Positions 25,316 to 32,285 of a DNA stretch of 64,000 nt are shown here, piece after piece; within the stretch, counting starts at the first letter, position 1; each line of letters begins with the position of its first letter. The stretch comes from Enterocola sp045654205 (lineage in GTDB: Bacteria > Bacteroidota > Bacteroidia > Bacteroidales > Paludibacteraceae). Location: NCBI GenBank assembly GCA_045654205.1, contig JAZOMZ010000026.1, positions 106,233 through 170,232 on the forward strand, read 5' to 3'. The translations under genes were made by a program, and so were the position numbers. A model generated the notes under the pieces. It saw nothing but the letters and a program-made list of their open reading frames with translations, was not told the origin of the DNA and ran no database searches.

Positions 25316-27118
25316 ATGAATTATAGTTTTGTAGACTTTTTGGAATTGGTTGGCTCACTAGGTATGTTCCTTTTTGGGATGAAAATAATGAGTGAGGGAC
25401 TTCAAAAATTTGCTGGAGAGAAACTACGTTCCATTCTAACTGCGATGACCAAAAATAGATTAGCAGGTCTTCTTACTGGTATCATCATCACAGTATTGAT
25501 TCAATCATCTTCTGCAACTACAGTAATGGTAGTGAGCTTTGTAAATGCAGGGCTTTTAAATCTATTGCAGTCCATTTCTGTTATTATGGGGGCGAATATT
25601 GGTACTACAGCCACCGCATGGATGATTTCCTTCTTTGGATTCAAATTTAGCCTCGCTACAATTACACTTCCTATTATAGCTATTTCTATCCCTTTTGTTT
25701 TTTCTTCTAATAATAAACGTAAATCGTTAGGTGAATTCCTAATGGGGTTCTCGTTGTTATTTATGGGGCTAGATTTGCTTAAAGGTTCTGTGCCAGATTT
25801 GAGCCAAAACCCTGATATGTTGGCATTCCTAAACCAATATACTGGTTACGGATTTGGTTCTGTACTTATTTTCTTGCTTGTAGGTACCATCCTTACTATT
25901 GTGGTTCAATCATCTACAGCTACCATGACTATCACACTTATTATGTGTGCAAAGGGTTGGATCTCATACGACTTAGCTGTTGCAATGGTGTTAGGTGAAA
26001 ATATTGGTACTACTATTACTGCAAACATTGCTGCAATCCCTGCCAATGTGTCAGCAAAACGTGCTGCGCTCGGTCACTTAATATTCAACCTATTTGGTGT
26101 AATTTGGGTATTGTGTTTATTCTATCCGTTTACGGGCCTTGTTAAATGGGTAATAGAGCAATTAGGACAAGCAAATCCAGACCAACTTGTTCAATTTATA
26201 GAGCAAAATAAAGAGGTTATGCCTATATTAAATGATCCAAATGCAAAACCTACTCCGGAACTAAAGGTGCTAGGAGAGCAATTTTTGGATGCTCAAGTGG
26301 CAACATCATACGGTCTATCTCTTTTCCATACAATGTTTAACCTAACCAATGCTGCATTACTTGTAGGTTTAGCTAAACTAATAGAAAAGACTGTTACATT
26401 CTTGATACCACAAAAAGATTCAGAAGACGATTTCCGCCTAGCGTATATCTCTACTGGCATGCTTTCAACATCAGAACTTTCTATTCTTCAAGCAGATAAA
26501 GAAATTGCAGTTTATGCTAAGAGAAATATTAAAATGTTTGGCATTGCAAAAGATGTTTATGCTTTAAAAGATGAAGAGAAATATTCTAAACAATACGAAC
26601 GTATAGAGAAATATGAGTCTATAAGCGACAGAATGGAAGTTGAGATTGCTTCTTATCTAACAAAAGTGGCAGAAGGTCGTTTGTCTAATGTTGCTAAAAA
26701 AGACGTTCATGCTATGCTTCGTGTTATTTCTGAAATTGAAAGTATTGGCGACGGATGTAACAATATTGCTCGCACAGTGCAACGCAAACGCAATGATAAT
26801 CAGGAATATCCAGAAAAGCTAGAAAATAATATCCAAAGCATGTTTGTGCTTGTAGACAAAGCTCTTGCAAATATGCAAAAGGTATTAGATGCGCCAGCAG
26901 AATTGCGCCCAGCTTTAATCAAGGTTTCTATGGATATTGAAAAAGAAATCAACGACCTACGCAACGAATACAAAATGGATAATGCAACTCAAGTGAAAGC
27001 TGGTTCATATCCATATCCAATAAGCGTTACCTATATGGATATTATCTCTGAATGTGAAAAAATTGGTGACTATATTGTAAACGTAGTAGAACAATACCAA
27101 GAAACCAACAAGAAGTAA
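25316..27118 (+). CDS. Na/Pi-cotransporter family protein with C-terminal PhoU-like domain
   Basis: 600 residues. The membrane part (about 1-365) contains the duplicated Na/Pi signature, LIQSSSATTVMVVSFVNAGL (about 62) and VVQSSTATMTITLIM (about 200), along with GANIGTTATAW and GENIGTTITANI. The C-terminal ~200 residues are helical and PhoU-like (ERIEKYESISDRMEVEIASY; SEIESIGDGCNNIART; ISECEKIGDYIVN). This is the NptA/YjbB-type sodium-phosphate transporter fused to a regulatory PhoU domain, common in Bacteroidetes. It imports or exports phosphate at the inner membrane. It is transcribed alone and is convergent with yidD. Confidence 0.93.
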   Translation: MNYSFVDFLELVGSLGMFLFGMKIMSEGLQKFAGEKLRSILTAMTKNRLAGLLTGIIITVLIQSSSATTVMVVSFVNAGLLNLLQSISVIMGANIGTTATAWMISFFGFKFSLATITLPIIAISIPFVFSSNNKRKSLGEFLMGFSLLFMGLDLLKGSVPDLSQNPDMLAFLNQYTGYGFGSVLIFLLVGTILTIVVQSSTATMTITLIMCAKGWISYDLAVAMVLGENIGTTITANIAAIPANVSAKRAALGHLIFNLFGVIWVLCLFYPFTGLVKWVIEQLGQANPDQLVQFIEQNKEVMPILNDPNAKPTPELKVLGEQFLDAQVATSYGLSLFHTMFNLTNAALLVGLAKLIEKTVTFLIPQKDSEDDFRLAYISTGMLSTSELSILQADKEIAVYAKRNIKMFGIAKDVYALKDEEKYSKQYERIEKYESISDRMEVEIASYLTKVAEGRLSNVAKKDVHAMLRVISEIESIGDGCNNIARTVQRKRNDNQEYPEKLENNIQSMFVLVDKALANMQKVLDAPAELRPALIKVSMDIEKEINDLRNEYKMDNATQVKAGSYPYPISVTYMDIISECEKIGDYIVNVVEQYQETNKK

Positions 27119-27133
27119 TTCTTTACGGTATCT

Positions 27134-27364
27134 TTAAGGTACAGGATCATAGCCGCTGCCTCCCCACGGATGACAGCGGCATATTCTTTTTATGCCGAGC
27201 CAAAGTCCCTTAAATGGCCCGTGCTTCTTCACTGCCTCTATCATATACTGTGAGCATGTAGGAGTGTATCTGCAAGACGGCGGTGTAAGCGGCGAAATAC
27301 AACTCCTATAAAAATACACAGGAAGCAGTATCAACGTAGAGAGTATTTTCTTTATTAGTTTCAT
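27134..27364 (-). CDS. yidD: Membrane protein insertion efficiency factor YidD
   Basis: 76 residues, a complete YidD: an amphipathic N terminus (KLIKKILSTLILLPVYFYR), the Cys-containing core CRYTPTCSQYMIEAVKKHG, and CRCHPWGGSGYDPVP at the end. YidD assists YidC and Sec in inserting inner-membrane proteins. Unusually it is not beside rnpA; its start overlaps the stop codon of the ATPase gene by one base (TAATG), so it may be expressed through that gene's transcript. Confidence 0.96.
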   Translation of the reverse strand: MKLIKKILSTLILLPVYFYRSCISPLTPPSCRYTPTCSQYMIEAVKKHGPFKGLWLGIKRICRCHPWGGSGYDPVP

Positions 27365-28800
27365 TATTCAAATAAATCATCCATAGTAAGCACATTTTGA
27401 ATGCGACCACTATATTCGTTATGTGTTAGTCCATAAGTAGTAACTATAGTTGTATGTATTGCTTTACGACACTTGATTTCTCCTACAAATACATCTAGTT
27501 TACGTCGTAGTTCTGCGTCGTAATCTTTATCTATAGTGTAATCATTTGTAGAAAATTTCATTTCACAAACATTCACCACTCTATCGGCTCTATCTATCAA
27601 CATATCTATTTGTGCTTTCTTTTTATCAAACTCTTTACTTCTCCAAGGCGAAATTTCCGCTTGTACAGCTCCAATGCCCAATGCTTGTTTGATTTTTTCA
27701 CTATGAACAAAGCAAACTTCCTCAAAGGAGAATCCTCTCCACGCATTCAGAGCAGGAGATAATACATTGTTTCTCCAAAAATTTGGTCCTGTTTTCTTTT
27801 TATCAATAAAGTAAAGATAAAATAAAGTATATAGGTCTGTCAACTTATAATAAACCTCTCTCGCAGAATGTTTATAGTAAGTATAATGCATAATAAAATC
27901 ACTTGCTTCTAGGGCTTTTAACATTGTAGTAAGACCTCCGCCCAATGATATCCCTGTTTCTTTTGATATTTCTTCTCTGGTATAACCCACACGTTTTTCT
28001 GCGAGAAGCCTTATTATCTTTATATATTTTTCAGGATTAGTAAAAAGAGATGCGTAAAGACGATCAAATTCGTCTCTTAGTTTAGCGTCTTTCTGAAAGA
28101 ATAATCTATCTATATTTTGAGTTAGACTCTCACCTTTGTTTAAGTATGAAAGATAATATGGAACTCCTCCCATTATCATATAACATTGCAATTGGTCATA
28201 ACGATCCATCACAATGCCTTCACTTTTCATATACTCCTCACATTCACCAAGAGTAAATGGCGAAATATGTATCTCATGTGTTGTACGTCCATAAAGTCCA
28301 CCCTTGCTTTGTATAAGCACATCAGAAATCCAGGAAGTGGCAGAGCCACATACTATTAACATCACATTTCTCTGACCAGCTGCCCAACCATTCCAGAAAT
28401 GTTCAAGGGCAGTAACAAAACCAGAACGAGGGGTATCCATCCATGGAAGTTCGTCTATAAAAACAACAAGTCTTTTATCTTTACCTTTACTAGAAAGTAA
28501 TGCAATAAGCATCTCAAAGGCTTCAAACCAATCTCTAGGTTTTTCCTCAACCTCAGCCCCATACCTCTTAAGAGAAAAGTAGAATGATTGTAATTGTTTT
28601 CCCATCAAGTTGTCACCTTGAAGTTCTACTGGCGATAACGCAGTGTGGTAAAAATCAAATTCACCATTAAAATATTCCCTCACTAGATAGGTTTTACCTA
28701 CGCGTCTTCTACCATATACAACAACAAACTCTGCTTTATTAGAATTATAGACTTTCTCTAATTCTTTTTGCTCTTGTTTACGTCCAATTATAGCATTCAT
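27364..28800 (-). CDS. AAA ATPase (ATPase_2) with winged helix and DUF234 nuclease-like domain
   Basis: 478 residues. The N-terminal STAND-like ATPase has Walker A VVYGRRRVGKTYLVREYF (about 27-44) and Walker B LVVFIDELPWMD (about 114-125). A winged-helix segment follows at about 265-330 (YTREEISKETGISLGGGLTT, LEASDFIMHYTYYKH). The C terminus is DUF234, with an Asp then Glu-x-Lys arrangement (DMLIDRADRV, VCEMKFS) typical of the PD-(D/E)XK nuclease superfamily. The family occurs in many copies in Bacteroidetes and archaea and its role is not established; mobile or toxin-antitoxin-like behaviour has been suggested. The promoter carries a 14-base-arm palindrome over the -33 box, suggesting autoregulation. 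Confidence 0.88.
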   Translation of the reverse strand: MNAIIGRKQEQKELEKVYNSNKAEFVVVYGRRRVGKTYLVREYFNGEFDFYHTALSPVELQGDNLMGKQLQSFYFSLKRYGAEVEEKPRDWFEAFEMLIALLSSKGKDKRLVVFIDELPWMDTPRSGFVTALEHFWNGWAAGQRNVMLIVCGSATSWISDVLIQSKGGLYGRTTHEIHISPFTLGECEEYMKSEGIVMDRYDQLQCYMIMGGVPYYLSYLNKGESLTQNIDRLFFQKDAKLRDEFDRLYASLFTNPEKYIKIIRLLAEKRVGYTREEISKETGISLGGGLTTMLKALEASDFIMHYTYYKHSAREVYYKLTDLYTLFYLYFIDKKKTGPNFWRNNVLSPALNAWRGFSFEEVCFVHSEKIKQALGIGAVQAEISPWRSKEFDKKKAQIDMLIDRADRVVNVCEMKFSTNDYTIDKDYDAELRRKLDVFVGEIKCRKAIHTTIVTTYGLTHNEYSGRIQNVLTMDDLFE

Positions 28801-28818
28801 AGTATCCTTATTTTGCTA

Positions 28819-28849
28819 CAAATATATAAAAAGTTTATTTCACGGCAAA
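28819..28849 (-). promoter_or_regulatory. Promoter of the ATPase/DUF234 gene
   Basis: On the minus strand TTTG (28849-28846), 19 bases, TATATTTG (28826-28819): an exact consensus promoter ending 18 bases before the start codon. Its -33 TTTG is part of the palindrome at 28839-28875. Confidence 0.8.
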
Positions 28850-28875
28850 ATAATAACCCACTATTTTGCCGTGAA
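28839..28875. promoter_or_regulatory. Palindromic operator candidate upstream of the ATPase gene
   Basis: TTCACGGCAAAATA (28839-28852) and its perfect complement TATTTTGCCGTGAA (28862-28875) are separated by nine bases. A further half-site TTTCGCGGCAA lies at 28891-28901, 53 bases (about five helical turns) from the matching TTTCACGGCAA at 28838. There is no T-run, so it is not a terminator. Overlap with the -33 box suggests a repressor site. Confidence 0.65.
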
Positions 28876-28921
28876 TGATATAAAAATGCGTTTCGCGGCA
28901 AGTTTGAAGGAAATTTTGCTT

Positions 28922-30541
28922 TTAAAGTTTAGGACTTCTACTTCTTATATCATCGTAATTCTCTTCCTTTACAAACCTTTCACGTTCAATAAAATTTGGA
29001 TTAAATATACTTCTTGTAGAATCTTTTAAAGCATAATCAATTTTGCATATATCTAAAAGACTATGAGGAATATCTTCTGTAGAAAATGCACGATTGATGT
29101 TAATGCTATTTGTGTCAAGTATCTCCTTGTATGCCTCGTTTAAGTAAAGAATAAAAGGTACTTCGCACATACTAGGAGTAATATTTTCAAATCCACGTCC
29201 AGCATATAATTGTGTGTCATACATTTCCTCTCCGTGGTCTGAAGTGTATAACATCAAATTTAAACCACTATGTGATTTTACTTTCTTCAAGATAGAAGAT
29301 ATAATAAAGTCATTATACAGAATAGTATTGTCATAGTTATTAATATTCTCTATGTCTTTATCAGTCATTTCTTTACAAAAAGCTGAAGGGTTTTCTTTGG
29401 AATTAAAGGTCTTAAATTCATTAGGGTAATCTTTATATGGGAAATGACTACCTTTTAAGTGAATTACTACAAACTTATTTTCATTAGATTCGTTTAGACA
29501 CGAATCTAAAATAGGTAATAATTCCTCGTCATTATATCCGTTTGGTAAGAGAACAAATTTATCAGAAAGTTTTGCAAATGCTCTATAACTTGTAGGAGTA
29601 TAGGTGTCAATGCCTCCTGTTCCCTGATTATCTATCCAATATGTCTTATATCCAGCAGCCTTAAAGATTTCTACAATAGAAGGTTCCTTTTTATAAAGTT
29701 TCGGTGCACTATGATTGCTAAAAGTGCAAATGTATCTTACAGCATTTAACGTCTGAATATGTGGAGTTATAACATCTTTAAAGATGTATAGTTCAGATTT
29801 GATTGAGTCTAAACGTGGAGTAGTACTTCTTTTATAACCATATAGGCTATAGTGATGTCTATTAGCACTTTCACCTATAATTAAAATTATATTTTTGGGA
29901 GAAACATTTAATTTTGAAGTAGCATCTATTTTAATATGTTCTCTATTTTTATAGAATTCTTTTATCTCCATTATTTCTTTATTGAAATTCATAAATGATT
30001 TATAAAAATCAATGCTTGCTACTTTTGATCTAAACGGTAGGTTTGCAGAAATAATTAGAAAAAATATTAATGATATGATACTAATATAATGTTTTGCATT
30101 GTTCCCACTAGTTTTAAGTGCTCTTAGAAATAAAAGCACACCAATGATAATGTAAATAAAAACATATACTACCATTTTCAATGATAGAGTATCAAAAAAT
30201 CCAAAGGCTTCATTTGGATTTGTATCAAATATGACAAAGAAGTCTGTTGATTTCATTATATAGTTGTTTATAAGAAAGAAACTTAAAACAACTATATTGG
30301 GTATGAAACTAATGCCATAAATAATAGATATAAACCAATTTTTTAATTTGGTATTCAAGAAACTAACAGATACAATGGATAATAATGTCCAAAGTAAGTT
30401 AACTAAAACTCTCTCTCTGACATCTCCATTTGCTGCATTGATTGCTAGGAAATAAACTAAAAATGTTTGATAAAATAAAAACACAAAGGTCCATAGATTT
30501 CTTCTCAAGAAATCCATGGTAAGATTTAAATAAACTTTCAT
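28922..30541 (-). CDS. Phosphoethanolamine transferase (EptA-like, sulfatase fold)
   Basis: 540 residues from the ATG at 30541; an in-frame GTG eight codons upstream is less likely. The first ~180 residues hold five membrane helices. The periplasmic sulfatase-like domain begins at NIILIIGESANRHHYSLYGY, where GES supplies a metal Glu (about 224) and the nucleophile (Ser225, where EptA has Thr). Later metal-site motifs are LYTSDHGEEMYDTQ and the AGRGF stretch. Such enzymes move phosphoethanolamine from phosphatidylethanolamine onto lipid A or core sugars, lowering negative surface charge and sensitivity to cationic peptides. The precise acceptor is unknown. The 380 bases upstream contain a candidate structured RNA that could be its leader. 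Confidence 0.9.
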   Translation of the reverse strand: MKVYLNLTMDFLRRNLWTFVFLFYQTFLVYFLAINAANGDVRERVLVNLLWTLLSIVSVSFLNTKLKNWFISIIYGISFIPNIVVLSFFLINNYIMKSTDFFVIFDTNPNEAFGFFDTLSLKMVVYVFIYIIIGVLLFLRALKTSGNNAKHYISIISLIFFLIISANLPFRSKVASIDFYKSFMNFNKEIMEIKEFYKNREHIKIDATSKLNVSPKNIILIIGESANRHHYSLYGYKRSTTPRLDSIKSELYIFKDVITPHIQTLNAVRYICTFSNHSAPKLYKKEPSIVEIFKAAGYKTYWIDNQGTGGIDTYTPTSYRAFAKLSDKFVLLPNGYNDEELLPILDSCLNESNENKFVVIHLKGSHFPYKDYPNEFKTFNSKENPSAFCKEMTDKDIENINNYDNTILYNDFIISSILKKVKSHSGLNLMLYTSDHGEEMYDTQLYAGRGFENITPSMCEVPFILYLNEAYKEILDTNSININRAFSTEDIPHSLLDICKIDYALKDSTRSIFNPNFIERERFVKEENYDDIRSRSPKL

Positions 30542-30599
30542 AATAGAATATAAATTGTTATACACAACTACACTCCATACAAAAGTTTATCCCTTCTGC

Positions 30600-30642
30600 T
30601 TGTTATTACATATAATTGGTCGTTTTAGGTAATAAAGGAGGG
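30600..30642 (-). repeat. Partial second copy of the 5' half of the structured RNA element
   Basis: Minus strand TTATTACCTAAAACGACCAA with downstream GTAATAACAAGCAGAAGG repeats the pattern ATTACCAAAACGACCAA ... GTAATAACAAACAAAGAGG of 30787-30745, with a few differences. It lies in the same direction and lacks the complementary 3' half. Confidence 0.6.
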
Positions 30643-30646
30643 TAGT

Positions 30647-30852
30647 AAAAAAAAGGCGTATATCATATTCCTATCGTCATTACCAAGGTACGACCAAGCA
30701 CCCACAAACAAACGAAAGGACGTAGTGATATACACCCATGCCTGTCCTCTTTGTTTGTTATTACTTAATATTGGTCGTTTTGGTAATGATTTAAAAAGGA
30801 TTATATTTAAGAAGTCCGCTCTAGGACTTGATATGTCTTATTCTGCAAATAT
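30647..30852 (-). ncRNA. Candidate structured RNA or leader with predicted pseudoknot
   Basis: A -7 box TATATTTG (minus strand 30852-30845) is followed by an outer stem (30788-30771 with 30697-30678, long and interrupted by a small bulge), then an inner stem (30759-30744 with 30721-30706). The loop contains GGTGTATATCA (30736-30726), which can pair with TGATATACGCC (30665-30655); eight T follow on the minus strand (30654-30647). There is no reading frame. The product could be a stand-alone RNA of about 195 nucleotides (the two-stem form recalls 6S RNA) or an attenuating leader of the transferase gene, whose ATG lies about 105 bases further on. I do not recognise a named family. Confidence 0.5.
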
Positions 30853-30893
30853 AGTGTTTTTTATTTAAATAAAATGATTTTTATTTGAATCTA

Positions 30894-30924
30894 TTTGCAA
30901 TTTATAAAAATTGTTGTATCTTTG
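30894..30924 (+). promoter_or_regulatory. Promoter of tRNA-Leu
   Basis: TTTG (30894-30897), 19 bases, TATCTTTG (30917-30924): an exact Bacteroidetes consensus 23 bases before the tRNA. Confidence 0.88.
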
Positions 30925-30947
30925 CACCGTGTTTACAAAAACATCGG

Positions 30948-31031
30948 GCTTGAGTGGTGGAATGGTAGACACGAAGGACTTAAAATCCTTTGGCCATTAC
31001 GGCTGTGCGGGTTCAAGTCCCGCCTCGAGTA
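30948..31031 (+). tRNA. tRNA-Leu (anticodon TAA)
   Basis: Acceptor GCTTGAG pairs with CTCGAGT. The D-arm is TGGTGGAATGGTAGACA, the anticodon loop CTTAAAA within AAGGA/TCCTT, the long variable arm GGCCATTACGGCTG marks a class II tRNA, and the T-arm is GCGGGTTCAAGTCCCGC. CCA is not encoded. Confidence 0.97.
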
Positions 31032-31050
31032 CAAGCCTATAAAATTAAAA

Positions 31051-31079
31051 CCTTGTAAATTAATTTACAAGGTTTTTTT
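31051..31079 (+). terminator. Terminator of tRNA-Leu
   Basis: Palindrome CCTTGTAAATTAATTTACAA continuing to GG, followed by seven T. Confidence 0.9.
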
Positions 31080-31123
31080 CTTTTTTATCTACTGAAACAT
31101 TACCGAAACTTTTTTCAAAATTT

Positions 31124-31741
31124 CTATTTCTTCATTTCTCTGTAGTAGTCGGAGTCGTAGAAGGCTATGGCAGCTTCTTCTAGCTCTGCATACCATTCTT
31201 CTCCAAACTTGCGGATAAGAGGCTCTTTAAGAAACTTATATACAGGCACTTTCTCTCTTTTGCCAAAGGCTAGAGCGCAGTCGCAAATGTCCCATTTATG
31301 GAAGTTTACAGCAGTAAATTTAGGATATTCTGTAAGTCTTACTGGGTATAAATGACAAGAAATAGGCTTCTTGAAATCTACTTTACCTGCGTTGTATGCA
31401 GTTTCTATAGCGCATTTCCAACCGTCTTTGTCGCGGTATGAGAAAACACATTCTCTGTTGCCAATGATTGAAGTAACAAGGTCGCCTTCTTCATCGATAT
31501 ATGAAGTGCCTTGTTTTTCAATTATTTCTTTAGCTTTGCGAGGCAGAAGTGGAAGTATCTCTGGCAAGATGGACTTAATCTTTTCGTCTTCTTCCTCTGT
31601 AAGAGGTGCCCCTCCGTCCCCTTCTTCGCAACAGATACCTTTACAGGCCTTGTAATCACATATAAAATACTTTGTGAAAAGGTCTAGAGAAACTATAGTA
31701 TTTCCTATTTCTAACATATCAACTTCTTCTGTTTCTATCAT
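31124..31741 (-). CDS. DUF3109 family Cys-rich protein
   Basis: 205 residues (197 if translation starts at the internal ATG at 31717, where family homology begins with MLEIGNTIVSLDLF). Conserved cysteines are arranged as CDYKACKGICCEEG, NRECVFS, WKCAIE, ISCHLYPVR and CDCAL, typical of DUF3109 and reminiscent of the YkgJ-type zinc or iron-binding clusters. It is cytoplasmic, with no signal peptide. Function not established. It starts three bases after the TonB-C-like gene and is probably co-transcribed with metG. Confidence 0.88.
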   Translation of the reverse strand: MIETEEVDMLEIGNTIVSLDLFTKYFICDYKACKGICCEEGDGGAPLTEEEDEKIKSILPEILPLLPRKAKEIIEKQGTSYIDEEGDLVTSIIGNRECVFSYRDKDGWKCAIETAYNAGKVDFKKPISCHLYPVRLTEYPKFTAVNFHKWDICDCALAFGKREKVPVYKFLKEPLIRKFGEEWYAELEEAAIAFYDSDYYREMKK

Positions 31742-31744
31742 CTG

Positions 31745-32284
31745 TTACCACCAATCATCGTAATAATAATCGTCTGTGTATTCTGGCTCTGGTTCTGGCT
31801 CTGGCATGTGTTTCCATTTGAACTTAACAGGAGCTATATATGCAGATTTCACTCTGTAGCTATCTATTGTGGCTGCCTTGAAAATAGGAAGCATCTCCAT
31901 AATTCTAAGAGCTTCTGCGTCTTGTTCTTCTGTAAGCGATTGTATGATTTGGAATCTGCCAGGCTTGCCGCATCTGTCTATTACAAACTGCACAAGTACC
32001 TCGCCTGTTATAAGTAGTGGCTTGCCATTTTCGTCGGTTTCACCGCTATAAACCTCAATTCTTTCGGTGTTTTGATGTATGAAAAGCGACAATTCCACGT
32101 CGCCCCCAGGAAATTGGGCGTCTATCATATCTTTTGGGTATGCGTTGTATGTGCCACCATAAATAGGTGATGGTTCGTCGTCTACGCAGCCCTCGTAAAG
32201 TGGAGCGTATAAGTATCTATCAGTTTGCGCCAAGATGTTGACGCAAACCAATAAAGATATTATTACGAATAATGTTTTTCTCAT
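31745..32284 (-). CDS. Exported protein with TonB C-terminal-like domain
   Basis: 179 residues with signal peptide RKTLFVIISLLVCVNILAQ. Residues about 65-155 resemble the TonB C-terminal domain in the periplasmic energy-transducer form common in Bacteroidetes: FPGGDVELSLFIHQNTERI, then GEVLVQFVIDRCGKPGRF and MLPIFKAATIDSYRVKSAY. There is no membrane anchor with a proline-rich linker, so it is not a classical TonB. The C terminus is low complexity (PEPEPEPEY, DDYYYDDWW). It starts one base after metG ends. It may bind a partner in the periplasm; function unknown. Confidence 0.75.
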   Translation of the reverse strand: MRKTLFVIISLLVCVNILAQTDRYLYAPLYEGCVDDEPSPIYGGTYNAYPKDMIDAQFPGGDVELSLFIHQNTERIEVYSGETDENGKPLLITGEVLVQFVIDRCGKPGRFQIIQSLTEEQDAEALRIMEMLPIFKAATIDSYRVKSAYIAPVKFKWKHMPEPEPEPEYTDDYYYDDWW

Positions 32285-32285
32285 T

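Noticed and set aside
27364..28800. ATPase/DUF234 gene as an insertion sequence
   Set aside because: No terminal inverted repeats at gene ends, no transposase motif, and yidD is coupled directly behind it.
30600..30852. Retron or group II intron RNA
   Set aside because: No reverse transcriptase gene is nearby and no intron domain V-like hairpin was seen.
30895..31095. Plus-strand open frame of 66 codons across the tRNA-Leu locus
   Set aside because: It overlaps the entire tRNA gene and its promoter; the reading frame is an accident of the RNA sequence.
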